From NCBI RefSeq assembly GCF_027580225.2, contig NC_073361.2:34273501-34337500 (forward strand): a stretch of DNA of 64,000 nt. Direction: 5' to 3'. A model generated the notes under the pieces. The model searched no databases, was not told where the DNA came from, and saw nothing but the letters and a program-made list of their open reading frames with translations. The stretch comes from Misgurnus anguillicaudatus. Lineage: Eukaryota; Chordata; Actinopteri; Cypriniformes; Cobitidae. Below are positions 12,567-23,327 of this stretch, piece after piece. Each line of letters begins with the position of its first letter. Positions within the stretch are counted from its first letter, which is position 1. The position numbers and the translations under genes were made by a program.

Positions 12567-12705
12567 TTTGTGGTTCTATTGTGATTGTGCTTTATGTTAA
12601 ATAATTTCTGACGTTTATTTGTATATATGCATGTTCCCGCCGGCAGTGAGTGCGCCAGAAAACTCTTCCGTCTGGAAACAAAAGCCTCCTGTTTACGGTT
12701 CCGCT

Positions 12706-12707
<2 letters not shown>

Positions 12708-12759
<52 letters not shown>
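12708..12759. repeat. (CT)n microsatellite upstream of hus1
   Basis: About 25 CT units, 140 nt upstream of the hus1 start codon, reading (GA)n on the hus1 strand. Confidence 0.95.
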
Positions 12760-12762
<3 letters not shown>

Positions 12763-13126
12763 AAATACTCTTGACAGCATTGTCTGATCAATTTTGTACA
12801 GGTATTATGTTTACTGTAAATCTAAAAAAGGACCATTTACCTGATTTAGCATCAGCTTTTAATACTAACGTTATATAATTTAGCAGATTTCTATTTTATT
12901 TACAATGGTTTTAAGGTTTACAGGTTCAGTATCTCACTCATGTTCAAGCAGATGACGAGAAGTTAGTGAGAATACAGTGAGAATATTTGTGTTTTATAAA
13001 TCATCAGTCAGATGAGTGCTGTGTAAAACTCTCATTATCACATTGCTGACGAGCAGTTTCCCTTCAGCAGCTTGAGATTTATAATAAAATACAAAGAGTA
13101 CTGACGGAAACAAAGGGAGCTTATTT

Positions 13127-13127
<1 letters not shown>

Positions 13128-13172
<45 letters not shown>

Positions 13173-13187
13173 GAGAGAGAGAGAGAG
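13128..13187. repeat. (GA)n microsatellite
   Basis: Two GA runs separated by CATA, between hus1 and the candidate plus-strand exon at 13362. Confidence 0.95.
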
Positions 13188-13361
13188 CAGGACGTTGAGC
13201 TGAGCTCAGTCATCGTTTCTTCTTCTGTTGTATCTGATGATTATAATGATGCTTATAATCAGACATTCGGGCGCTTTTATTCGCATTTATTGGATCGATG
13301 TGTTTGATTGGAAATGAATGATGAATCTGTTCAGAGATTTAATTTAATTGATTTCTTCATC

Positions 13362-13403
13362 ATGGATCGGAATCTTCTCACACTCATGAAAGTTTCTCTG
13401 CTC
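13362..13403 (+). CDS. Candidate signal-peptide exon (possible first exon of the ramp gene)
   Basis: ATG followed by 14 codons (MDRNLLTLMKVSLL, hydrophobic and signal-peptide-like), then a consensus donor GTGAGT. An in-frame upstream ATG lies at 13314. It is placed head-to-head with hus1 and upstream of the ramp exons. However, it ends in phase 0, whereas the ramp exon at 25825 needs a phase-1 partner. A direct join is therefore impossible without an intermediate exon or a different first exon. It may belong to another gene or be chance. Confidence 0.3.
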
Positions 13404-13487
13404 GTGAGTTTATTTTCACACTGACATTTAGGTTTTTTGACAGACACTTTAATGTATAATCTGTATTCGCGTTCAGTCTGCGCGTTC

Positions 13488-13533
13488 ACGGGATTCGAAC
13501 CCACAACCTTTGTTCTGCGTGCTGACTGAGCAA
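13488..13533 (-). repeat. tRNA-like (Pol III B-box) fragment
   Basis: The minus strand reads CTCAGTCAGCACGCAGAACA, then AAGGTTGTGGGTTCGAATCC, with a perfect GGTTCGAATCC B box and a loose A-box-like start. No full cloverleaf can be drawn, so this is a tRNA-derived SINE remnant or tRNA pseudogene. Confidence 0.45.
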
Positions 13534-14628
13534 CAGGAACGCGGATGATTTTAATGTTGTTTAAACGAAATACCTCCGCAGTTCATCTTCTAAAATATTA
13601 ACCTTAATTGTCACAAAGCTTTTATTCATTACGAGCAGAGTTTTAGTGATTTAAAATCAGTAAATATGAGTAAAGTTATCAATGATAGTGCGAGAAAACA
13701 TTTGACCATATTATTATTATTAGCTGTAAAATAGTGTTGTAATACAGGCAAGAAGAGATAAAATATTTTGATCGTTGGTTTGATTTGAATGGAAAGAGAA
13801 ATTGTTACCTGATTGAGTCCTGATTGAATGAATGTGAATATGATAGACATTAAACTTTTACCAAATCCCTTTAAAAACATCCACTTTACATTAGACAGCA
13901 GATTTTTTATAGATTAATAAATTCACTATCCTACTATCTATGTACATTTATTTTTATTATTTATAGATTTAAATGTTTTGTATTTAGCAATTTTTACAAA
14001 GGAACTTGCAAATGAAAACAATACAAGCATAACACAAGCAATGTCAAGATAAGCAGTGATAGCAGACGATTGCATATCTTTACATTATTGACTGCACACA
14101 AGATACTGTATACATAACAAACCCTTTAAATAAGAATAAAAATTGCATTCTTAAAGGGTTAGTTCACCCAAAAATGACAATTTGATCATAAACCCTTTAC
14201 CCATGTGTCATTCTAAACCACCCAAGTTCTTTGATTGTCTTCAGAAAACATTTTTATATATCTTTGATGAAAACTGAGCGGCTTGTGTCTGCAAGACTGC
14301 AATGTAATTTACACAATCAAGCCCAGAAAATAATGAAAGACATCACCAAAAAGGTCCATGACCATGTGCCATCAGTAGTTCAATAATAATATTATGAAGT
14401 GACGGCAACACCTTTAAACGCAAAGAAAACAAAACAAAAGATTTTATTCAACAATTTATTCACCTCTTTGGTCCTTCAGTGCGCGTTCACGACCAGACTT
14501 AAAGTGCATGATGCTGACGTCACCTGCTGATGTAGTTGCCCACGTTTTTTGTTTTTCCCCTTTTCCTTTTTAAGACATTATGCAAAGATGTAAACAATAC
14601 TTAAACAGTCAAGATAAATTCACAAATT

Positions 14629-14642
14629 ACTTGCAAGCGGAT

Positions 14643-14645
<3 letters not shown>
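14629..14645. repeat. 17-bp target-site duplication, 3' copy of the L1
   Basis: ACTTGCAAGCGGATTCT, immediately before the T-run (the poly(A) tail of the minus-strand LINE). An identical copy lies at 19760-19776. Confidence 0.93.
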
Positions 14646-14677
<32 letters not shown>

Positions 14678-14866
14678 TTAATAGAAAATTATATCAACAA
14701 CAAAGGCAAATATATATTCACAGTTTAAATAAGTATAACAGGCTCAACACAAGAAGAAATTGAAAAAATAAATAGAAATCTGAAATAATAATTTAAATGA
14801 ATTTAAATAACACGTAAAAGAAAAATAAATAAATGAATAAAACAAAGATACATATTAGGGGCAGTA

Positions 14867-17800
14867 TCACAATAAATTAAATGACGTCAATAAGTAAAGC
14901 AGCTTCATAGCACTCTGACCTTTCATCTTATTAAGGGCTTTGGAAAAACATTTTAAGTCATTTTTGAATACAATAAGTAGTGGGGGGGATTTAAAGAATC
15001 TACATTTATGAATGAAATATTTTGCTAATATTACAATGTTATTAAGCAAGAAAGAATTAACACAACAGTCTTGAAATACTCCAAATAAAATATGATGCAA
15101 AGAAAAAACAAAATTATCAGCAACCACCTCTTTTTCTATCAACCAGTCCTGAAGTGATATCCAGAACAGTTTGGAAAAATTACACAAGAAAAAAATATGA
15201 TCTGTGTCTTCAGATTGGCTTTCACAAAAGGAACAGGGGACCATTTCTATATTAAATTTCTGATTTAAGAATTTATAAGAAGGATAAATCTCATTTAAAA
15301 TTTTGAAATGTATTTCTTTAGCCTTAGGAGGAACAGGAAATTTCAAATAAGCCGTTCGAAGAAAAGTCACAGTATTCTTATCAAACATGTGATCTAATTT
15401 GTTTCTTTTAACTTGACAGGGATAACAGGTTTTTAAAATGACCTGTCTTATATATTTGTTAGTACAACTATCACTTTTAAACTGAAAATCTCCAATATAT
15501 AAGGCTGGGAGAACTGGTTTAACTTCAGAATAGGAAAGAGAGGATTTCATCAGCATTTTTATGCCAGAAGGTATTGCATTCACAACAATGAAAAACTCTT
15601 TCGGGTGACAGGCAAAACCATGTTTCAAAGTAAAAGCATTATAATCTAAAATGTTACCCTGTTCATCCATTAGATCTCTCACTGACCATATACTTCTGTT
15701 TAACCAATTCTTATAGCATAAAGATCTGTTCCTGTGCAATATATATCTGTTGTTCCAAATTGAAGCATTATGAGGTGTAAAATTGTGTGTATGTGCCAAT
15801 TTCCAAAATAAGAGTACTTGTTGATGGAATGTAGATAGTTTCACTGGGAGTTTAGATAAATCAAAATCACATTTGAGAAAAAATTTAATTCCACCATATT
15901 CTTGAAACAGAGCTGATGGAACTGTAAACCAAAAACTATCTTCTTTACATAGAAACATTTTTAACCATTTAAGTTTTAACAAAGTATTCATGTTTTCAAA
16001 TTCAATTACATTCAAACCACCTTGTTCATAGGATTTTGTAGTGTCTGTTTTTTTAATATAATGGGCTTTGTGCTTCCAAATAAAATTAAACATTTTTTGG
16101 GAACATACTTTGATGAAATTTGAGGGGGGAGCCAAAGAAAAAGCGGGATAAATCAGTCTTGATAAATATTCAACCTTCGTTAGCAAGATTCGGCCAAAGA
16201 TGGAAATGTCCCTTTGTAACCAGCAATTTAATACTCGGTTTGCTTTTTGCAAGTTATTATCAAAGTTTTCTTTCGTACTTATTTTCTGGTCTTTGGTAAC
16301 TATAATGCCTAGATATTTCACTTTATCTTTTACCGGAATATTATGCAAACAAGCACTATCACTCTGATGCAGGGCAAGAAGTTCACATTTGCTTAGATTC
16401 AACTGTAGTCCTGATGCCTTAGAAAACACATTAACTAATGAGATGGCCAGAGGAACTTGGTCTTTGTTTTTTAAGAACAGTGTAGTATCGTCTGCCAGTT
16501 GACTAATTGCTATACTTTTACCAAATACTTTTAATTTTTGTACCGTTTGATCATGAATAACTAAAGTAGACAACATATCCGCAGCCAAAATGAATAAAAG
16601 AGGGGATAGAGGGCATCCCTGCCTTATTCCACGACTGACAGGAAATCTTTGTGATGTACCACAAGGAAGAGAAATAGAACTGTTCATACCTTTATAGATC
16701 ATTTTTATAATATTGACAAAGTGCTCACCAAAACCAAAACTTTCTAAAGCTTTAAATAAAAACCTATGTTCTAGCGTGTCAAAGGCTTTCTTAAAGTCTA
16801 AGAAAAGAATATATCCATCATCCTCTATCAAGTGATTGTATTCTACCACATCCATTACTAGCCTTATATTATTGTGAATGGACCTTTCCTTAAGAAATCC
16901 CGATTGAACCTCATTAACTACTCCATTAAGTCCTTTTTTTAATCGATTGACAAAGACGTGTGTGAAAATTTTATAGTCACTGTTAAGTAAAGTGATTGGG
17001 CGGAGATTATCTAAAATTCTATGATCTTTATCTGGTTTGGGAATTAATGTAATCAAGCCTTGACTCATTGTGGGGCCCAATGAACCATCTTCAATAGATT
17101 CACTAAGGGCATTAAATAGTAGCATTTTCAATTCATTCCAAAAGAATTTATAAAAATTCCCTGTAAGGCCGTCAGGACCAGGCGATTTGTTTGGTTTGAG
17201 TTTCTGAACAGCTAAATCAAGTTCTTCCATACATAGTTGCGCATCACAAAGATCTCTCAATTCATTGTTAATCTTGGGAATATAATTTATAATTTTTTCA
17301 AAAAAGTCATCACACTCATTTGGAGAAAAATTAGACAAATACAAGTCACTATAGAAATCATGTATTTTTTTGCTAATTATTTTAGGATCAGTAATTTCAA
17401 CATCATTTACAATTAGGGAAACAATACTGTTTTTTGATTGGCGTCTTTTTTCCAATCTACAAAAATAGGACGTGCTCTTCTCTCCCTCTTCTATCCATTT
17501 GGCTCTTGAACGAATGTATGCACCTTTAGCTTTTTTAATGTACAAGTCATCCAGTTGTGATTGAAGAGAAATAAGATTACTTTTTTCTAAGCTATTCAGA
17601 GAAATTTTACTACAGTACTTATTAATTTCAGATACAATTTTGTGTTCAGTTTGTTTTCTTATTTTGGCAAGCATTTTACTATAGTTTATAGAAAATTCAC
17701 AAATTCTAAATTTAAGGAACTCCCACCTGGCTTTATGAGAACTGAAGTCATTACTGTTTTCAATTTCTCTAATCAAATCTTTTAACTTAGCACAAAATCC

Positions 17801-18601
17801 TTCATTTACAAGCAAATCAGAATTAAACTTCCAATATCCCTTACAATGTGAAATTTTACTTGTTGGCGTAACATCCAAGGCAATAGCACAGTGATCTGTT
17901 AAAGGTGCTGGTGAAATAGTGCAATGCTTAACGAAATGTAACAAATTATCTGAAATCAACCAATAGTCGATCCTTGATTTGCTAGAGGCATTGGGTCTAA
18001 ACCATGAGAACTGTTTGGTGTTAGGGTTAAAATGTCTCCATACATCCAATAATTTAAGATTATTGCAAAAATTTGTAATCAGAGAGTTTGGTTGAGGGGT
18101 ACTACTTTTAGGTGGATGTCTGTCAAGAGTTTCATCTGGTGTAACATTAAAGTCTCCACCTATAACAATATTATCTGTTGGGAACAACTTCTTAAAGTCA
18201 CAAACTAAACAGGAAACATCAGCAAAAAGCTGCTGATTTTGTTTTACATTATTATAGCCATAAATATTAATCAAAATAAAAAAGACGGATTCAATATCCA
18301 TAACAATTGCAACCCAATGTCCATTAGAATCAGTTTTAACAGAGATAACTTTTCCTGGACAGTTGTTAAATAAAATAGCAGTTCCTGCAGAGTGGGAGGA
18401 TCCGTGGCTTAGTAACACTTTATCTCCCCATTGACTCGACCAAAAAGCTGCATCAGCAACAATAGAGTGCGTCTCTTGTAAAAAGATGCAATGCGAACCA
18501 GTTCCTTTACAGAATAAAAACATAGCCTTTCTTTTGACCTTGTTTTGAATACCCCGAACATTTAAAGAGAGTAATGAAAACGGTAACTTAACTGGAAACA
18601 T
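14867..18601 (-). CDS. L1 ORF2: endonuclease-reverse transcriptase
   Basis: Makes the nick and copies the LINE RNA at the target. The open frame runs from 18634; the second ATG at 18601 (MFPVKLPFSLLSLNVRG) fits the usual start just before the endonuclease, so I prefer it. The endonuclease spans about residues 10-240 with SLNVRGIQNK, QETHS, GGDFNVTP and DHCAIALD. Reverse transcriptase spans about 470-760 with KSPGPDG, LIPKPDKDHRILDNLRPI, FLDFKKAFDTLEH, RGIRQGCPLSPLLF and QLADDTTLF (LADD replaces the common YADD box). A Cys/His cluster (CSFCESQSEDTDHIFFLC) lies near the C-terminus. No RNase H domain. About 1244 codons without a stop. It lies downstream of ORF1 on the same strand. Confidence 0.95.
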   Translation of the reverse strand: MFPVKLPFSLLSLNVRGIQNKVKRKAMFLFCKGTGSHCIFLQETHSIVADAAFWSSQWGDKVLLSHGSSHSAGTAILFNNCPGKVISVKTDSNGHWVAIVMDIESVFFILINIYGYNNVKQNQQLFADVSCLVCDFKKLFPTDNIVIGGDFNVTPDETLDRHPPKSSTPQPNSLITNFCNNLKLLDVWRHFNPNTKQFSWFRPNASSKSRIDYWLISDNLLHFVKHCTISPAPLTDHCAIALDVTPTSKISHCKGYWKFNSDLLVNEGFCAKLKDLIREIENSNDFSSHKARWEFLKFRICEFSINYSKMLAKIRKQTEHKIVSEINKYCSKISLNSLEKSNLISLQSQLDDLYIKKAKGAYIRSRAKWIEEGEKSTSYFCRLEKRRQSKNSIVSLIVNDVEITDPKIISKKIHDFYSDLYLSNFSPNECDDFFEKIINYIPKINNELRDLCDAQLCMEELDLAVQKLKPNKSPGPDGLTGNFYKFFWNELKMLLFNALSESIEDGSLGPTMSQGLITLIPKPDKDHRILDNLRPITLLNSDYKIFTHVFVNRLKKGLNGVVNEVQSGFLKERSIHNNIRLVMDVVEYNHLIEDDGYILFLDFKKAFDTLEHRFLFKALESFGFGEHFVNIIKMIYKGMNSSISLPCGTSQRFPVSRGIRQGCPLSPLLFILAADMLSTLVIHDQTVQKLKVFGKSIAISQLADDTTLFLKNKDQVPLAISLVNVFSKASGLQLNLSKCELLALHQSDSACLHNIPVKDKVKYLGIIVTKDQKISTKENFDNNLQKANRVLNCWLQRDISIFGRILLTKVEYLSRLIYPAFSLAPPSNFIKVCSQKMFNFIWKHKAHYIKKTDTTKSYEQGGLNVIEFENMNTLLKLKWLKMFLCKEDSFWFTVPSALFQEYGGIKFFLKCDFDLSKLPVKLSTFHQQVLLFWKLAHTHNFTPHNASIWNNRYILHRNRSLCYKNWLNRSIWSVRDLMDEQGNILDYNAFTLKHGFACHPKEFFIVVNAIPSGIKMLMKSSLSYSEVKPVLPALYIGDFQFKSDSCTNKYIRQVILKTCYPCQVKRNKLDHMFDKNTVTFLRTAYLKFPVPPKAKEIHFKILNEIYPSYKFLNQKFNIEMVPCSFCESQSEDTDHIFFLCNFSKLFWISLQDWLIEKEVVADNFVFSLHHILFGVFQDCCVNSFLLNNIVILAKYFIHKCRFFKSPPLLIVFKNDLKCFSKALNKMKGQSAMKLLYLLTSFNLL

Positions 18602-18746
18602 AAAAAAAAACGTATAAACGTAGAAAACAAACAAACACTGGTTGTACTGGATATGTACTAACTGGGTGACAACTAACCGTACATACCTCGCAACCTAGTA
18701 TTTCTCCAAATTATCATTTCTCACACCATCCTACCCGTAAAAAAGT

Positions 18747-19607
18747 TCAAGTGCAGGGTTTTGTTGGGTCAATGCGCCTTCCTTCAATATAACCAAAAGG
18801 ACCTCTGTAATATGCTTTCTTCCCTTCTTTACGCGCTTGAGCAATCAGTGGCCATAAAACCGCACGGGCGTTCCGGTCCTCCTTCGTAAAGTCTTCCACA
18901 AATCTGACTCCATGGTGTAGGCAGATAGAAGAGTTTTTCGTTGATTTCCATATTTCGTCTCTGTATTTTCGCATTGTGAATTGTACGATCATCTGTCTTG
19001 GTCTTCCTGGCTCCTTCTTACCGATCCGGTGCGCTGTGTCAATAATATCGTCCAATTTTTGTATCAAGTGCGGAGCAATTTCAGCAATCAGGCCAATCAC
19101 CTCGCTGCGGGCATCCTCTTCAGATTTTTCATTCATGCCGTTGATCCGGAGATTCCATCGTCTCTTATATCGTTCAAGATCTGATGTTCTGTTTTCCAGG
19201 TCGTTCTGTGCAGCAGTCAGTTTCAGGACCGATTTGCTCATCTCGTTGCACTTTTCTTTGCATTCTTTGATTTCATCAGAGTTAAATTCGACCGCTTTGG
19301 AAATCTCCGCTATCATGATGCTGTTGCTTCGCATTTGGTTCGCCATTTCTTCTAACTTCTCATCCTGTGAGTCGAAGCGAGCAGTCAAGGAAGTAATGGC
19401 TTGCAGCAGAGTAGCGTTAGTGATGTCGTCGTCTTGAGATTTTAGCTTTTTCGGCGTGTGTGTTTTAGTGGGAGTAAAGTGAGAGGAATCACGCCGTTTT
19501 TCTAATGTATCAGTCACTGTTTCCATATCTGGAGCAGAAGTTTGAGCCACGTGCTGAGCCGGAGGAATAACAATCCTTGGATGAGTTGTCTGTTGAAATT
19601 TTCGCAT
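18747..19607 (-). CDS. L1 ORF1: RNA-binding chaperone-like protein
   Basis: 286 aa. A basic N-terminus is followed by a coiled-coil region (about residues 65-145, with heptads such as LEEMANQMRSNSIMIAEISK and LENRTSDLERYKRR), then the conserved ORF1 core starting RWNLRINGMNE and containing AHRIGKKEPGRPRQMIVQFT, the RRM-like Transposase_22 region. In this family the protein trimerises and packages LINE RNA. It precedes ORF2 with a 112-145-nt spacer depending on the ORF2 start. Confidence 0.93.
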   Translation of the reverse strand: MRKFQQTTHPRIVIPPAQHVAQTSAPDMETVTDTLEKRRDSSHFTPTKTHTPKKLKSQDDDITNATLLQAITSLTARFDSQDEKLEEMANQMRSNSIMIAEISKAVEFNSDEIKECKEKCNEMSKSVLKLTAAQNDLENRTSDLERYKRRWNLRINGMNEKSEEDARSEVIGLIAEIAPHLIQKLDDIIDTAHRIGKKEPGRPRQMIVQFTMRKYRDEIWKSTKNSSICLHHGVRFVEDFTKEDRNARAVLWPLIAQARKEGKKAYYRGPFGYIEGRRIDPTKPCT

Positions 19608-19759
19608 TTTGGAGGCCCGTATACAGTAACACCAATCTTAAATATCACTCTGGGTAGGTGTAATTGAGAATTAAATTATTTTCATATTAGAAAACGGGAG
19701 ATAACTAAGCCGCTTAGTGAGAACACATGTGTTCAGCCCGCCATCTTGCCGGAAGTCCC

Positions 19760-19776
19760 ACTTGCAAGCGGATTCT
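19760..19776. repeat. 17-bp target-site duplication, 5' copy of the L1
   Basis: Identical to 14629-14645, immediately beyond the LINE 5' end. Confidence 0.93.
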
Positions 19777-20096
19777 GTGTCTGTACGTCGTTGGCAACTA
19801 CATCATCAGGTGACGTCAGCAGCATTCACTGTAGTCTGCTCTTCAAAAGTGTCCTTGTCACTTTATAATATTATCATTGAACTACTGATGGCACATGGAC
19901 CCGTTTGGCGGTGTCTTTCCTTCTTTTCTGGGCTTGATGGTGTAAATTAAACTGCAGTCTATGGACAGACACAAGCCTCCCAGTTTTTATCAAAATATTT
20001 AAAAATGTGTTCTGAAGACAATCAAGGGACTTGGTGGATTGGAACGACACAGGATTAATGATAAAATGATCATTTTGGGGTGAACTAACACTTTAA

Positions 20097-21076
20097 TAAA
20101 AAAGATTCATATTAAGAGAGTGGATGAATGAATGAATCTGTGTCAGTGATTCATTTGAATTCTTTTAGGAGTTTAAAAATCTAAACCACCAGCATTTATC
20201 TTTCATTTGTATAGCAGAACCTCAGAGGTGTGGAGAGAAAGTGATAGAGATAGAGAGAGATAGAGATGCTTATGTGTCATTGACAAGGTTAACACTTCAG
20301 TGGAGGTGTAGTTGGCACTCTTATCATCGATAACAACAAATACTGTGTGCCTTCCACACAACACTCAAAATGAATATAGCCAAGTAATACATTGAGAGCC
20401 ATTCAGACTTGAAAAGCAGATTTGTTCAGTCACTCTTGTGTGGCATTAAATAGTGAAATGTAAATATCACAGAGTGAGATGTTGTGTTTAGACTGAAAGA
20501 GGTTTTTTAGGAGTGCGACTTTGAGCATCTGAGAGCGATAAATCTAATTAGTTATAAGAGCACCTATTTAAAGTACATCAATGTTTAGTTTACAGTTTGA
20601 GCTGGATTAATAATACACATGATAGAGATGAAATACAGATAGAAAGACAAAGAGATTTAAGTGCATAAGTATGATTTTATGTTTAAAACCACCTGGCACA
20701 TCAGAGGGATGTTCAATAGATCATTCATAGTGTTGTAGACTTATCTGTGGTTTTCTTAAATATTCTACGCTGTCTTAAGTTTACTCGCTCATAGTAATAA
20801 TAATAATAATAATAATAATAGTAAATGATTCTTAAAACGAAGAGCTCGGTCCAGAGATTCGTAAAAATGAAATGAAGTAAAAGTAAATGTGATCATGTCA
20901 GGGTGGTGTAAGTGAAGATAGATGGCTGCTTGTATGTTTGAAAAAAGATTGACAGGAATCACAAATGTCCCCACGAGGTCAAAATTTACTGGTATTCCTA
21001 TTTACTGGGGACAATTGATCCCCACGACGTAATAATGACCAGGTACACACACACACACACACGCACACGCACACGC

Positions 21077-21135
<59 letters not shown>

Positions 21136-21381
21136 CACACACACCCGCACACACGCCCACACACACACAGACAGACAGAAGTGTTGGTGTGATCATGTGA
21201 CCACATCATTCAGGTCAGAGGTCACAGTGTGTGTGCTGGCTTCATCTCTACATGTATTAGAATCAGGCGGTAGCGACATCTATTCATGGATGTTGCCTGA
21301 AGGCTCATGTTGAGATGATCAGTCTGATGATGAGTGACATTAGTGCTGTGTTGATGAATCAGATGTGACTCACAGATCTTC

Positions 21382-21417
<36 letters not shown>

Positions 21418-22009
21418 TGTTTGTGTGTCTGTGTGTTAATGTGTGGCGTGTTGTCGTGTGGTCCCTCTGTGAGGTGTTGTTATCAGTTTCTCTTCAAGCT
21501 GTACTTCTGCTTGATTTCACACCTTTCCTTCACTGTGGGATTTTGAAGGACATCTGGCAGTCCTGTTAATAAAACGAGATTACTGTTCTTCTGGGTGTTT
21601 CACTGAATGCTGTAATTCTGTAGATTTGAACACCTGATAACACACAGAAGACACCACCTGATTTCATTCATTTATCTTTTGGAAAACAATTCAAAATCTG
21701 TTTGAACGTCAGGTTACAGAAATGTTGGGTTTTGTTTTCCAGCATCTTCTCTCACCGTGTGTCTGTGTAGATGAGATGCACACGAATGACTGTTTGGTCA
21801 TCTCTAGCATCTTGACAGCATCCGGTTATTGTTTCCTCATCTATTACAGGCAGAGAGAGATCAAAGCTTATTTTCATCATTGGGCTCATTTATGATGTGA
21901 CAGCGCTAAAATTTGAGGTTAATATAAATCTCTACACTGTTTGCACTAGAACTAGTTTCATCAAGCCTAACACAATATACATAGCCACGGGTTACATTTT
22001 TTTCAAGGA
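20097..22009. other. No gene recognised; microsatellites and repeat fragments
   Basis: Holds an ATA repeat near 20796-20821, a segment 'TCCCCACGAGGTCAAAATTTAC' near 20967 that abuts the CA array, and (GT)n at 21386-21416. No exon-like segment is recognisable. Confidence 0.6.
21045..21180. repeat. (CA)n microsatellite
   Basis: CA array with CGCA interruptions and a short CAGA tail. It is directly attached to a fragment with 'GGACAATTGATCCCCACGAC' that resembles the microsatellite-associated repeat at 63900-64000. Confidence 0.9.
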
Positions 22010-23130
22010 CAGAAAAAATAAAAAGTGAGGTGTTGGCGGAAGAGATGGGTTTTTAGTCGATTGTTAAAGACCGCTACGGAATCAGCAGATCTTGTCACAA
22101 CCGGCAGATCATTTCACAGATGAGGAACAGAACCAGAGAAGACACACGATAGTGATTTTTTCACTTTTTGGGATGGCACCACAAGCCGTCGCTCATTGGC
22201 ATCGAGATGGTACGTAAGTCTGTATAAGCAAGTGAAGGTAAGGGGGTGATGATGACCCAGTGGTGGTTTTAAAGTCCAGGAGTAGAGCTTTAAATTTGAT
22301 GCAAGCTGCTATAGGAAGCCATTGCAACTTGACAAAGAGAGGAGTGACATGCGCCCTCTTTAGCTTATTTAAGACCACTCTTGCAGCAGCATTTTGGATT
22401 ATCTGTAGGGGTTAGGTTGTGTAGACTTGGCGTCCGGCCAGTAACGCATTGCAATAGTGCAGTTTGGACAGGACAAGAACCTGGACTCGGACTTGTGTAG
22501 CATGCTCAGATTGCAAAGGTCTAATTTTCCTAATGTTGTAGAGGATAAATCTACAAGAGGGGCCGGTGCTGGCAACATGCTCTGTGAAACTAGCTGATCA
22601 TCAATGACCACTCCCAGGGATTTGGCTGTCGTGAAAGGCATAAAGGTTGAAGAATCTAGTTGAACTGAAAGATTGTGTTGAATCTTAGGGTCAGACGATA
22701 TGGCAAGCAGTCCCGTCTTTGCAAGGTTCAGCTGGAGATGATGATCCTTCATCCAGATTTAGATGTCACTCAGGCATGCCGAGATGTGGCCAGAAACCGT
22801 GGGATCATCAGGCTGAAACGAGTTGGAGTTGTGTGTCATCTGCATAGCAGTGGTAAGAAAAGCCATGTTTCCGAATGACAAAACCTAGGGATGTCATGTA
22901 TATACTAAAAGAGCAGTGGTCCAAGTACTGAGCCTTGTGGTACCCCAGTATTAAGACATTGGGGTTCAGAGATATTACCTCTCCAGGAGCATTACCTCTC
23001 CAAATGACCTGCCTGAGAGGTAAGACCTGAACCATAGTATCGTCGTTCCAGAGACACCCATAGCCTTGAGGGTCGACAGAAGGATGTGGTAATTGACAGT
23101 GTCAAAAGTGTCAGATAGATCCAGCATGAT
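22010..23130 (-). pseudogene. Degenerate L2/Rex-like LINE reverse-transcriptase fragment
   Basis: Minus-strand translation in shifting frames yields non-LTR reverse-transcriptase pieces in the correct order: 'DHCSFSIYMTSLG..YHCYADDTQLQL' near 22840-22960, 'KDHHLQLNLAKTGLLAI' then 'SLGVVIDDQL' near 22590-22750, and 'RAHVTPLFVKLQWLPIAACI' with 'TYVPSRCQ' near 22195-22355. Frameshifts and stops break the frame and the endonuclease is absent. It is an old 5'-truncated copy lying in the presumed ramp intron. Confidence 0.8.
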
Positions 23131-23193
23131 CAGTAAAAATGTTTATTTACTTTGTGTGACAATTATAAAAAATGATCATTAGATTGCTGTGAA

Positions 23194-23327
<134 letters not shown>

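Larger units (their letters stand above)
14646..19759 (-). mobile_element. Full-length L1-type non-LTR retrotransposon
   Basis: A 5.1-kb minus-strand LINE bounded by perfect 17-bp duplications (14629-14645 and 19760-19776). It begins at 19759 with GGGACTTCCGGCAAGATGGC, has a 5' leader of about 150 nt, ORF1 (286 aa), a spacer of about 0.1 kb, ORF2 (over 1240 aa), and ends in a 30-nt poly(A). Both ORFs are uninterrupted, so the copy is recent and may be autonomous. The L1 clade assignment rests on ORF1 with coiled coil plus RRM-like core, the apurinic-type endonuclease-RT ORF2 without RNase H, and the poly(A) tail. Confidence 0.93.
14151..20096. mobile_element. TTAA-flanked long-inverted-repeat element, split by an L1 insertion
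   Basis: The left end TTAAAGGGTTAGTTCACCC (14151) and the right end GGGGTGAACTAACACTTTAA (to 20096) are inverse copies. The arms continue as mirrored sequence for about 300-400 bp: 'TTGATTGTCTTCAGAAAACA' against 'TGTGTTCTGAAGACAATCAA', and 'GATGTAGTTGCC' at 14530 against 'GGCAACTACATC' at 19792. Without the L1 and one 17-bp duplication the element would be about 0.8 kb. No transposase is present. TTAA borders suggest a piggyBac/Kolobok-type non-autonomous element. Confidence 0.8.

Noticed and set aside
13488..13533. Functional tRNA gene
   Set aside because: A B box is present but no acceptor or anticodon stems can be paired.
18976..19437. 153-aa plus-strand open frame over the L1 ORF1
   Set aside because: Antisense shadow of the well-supported ORF1; no recognisable protein.
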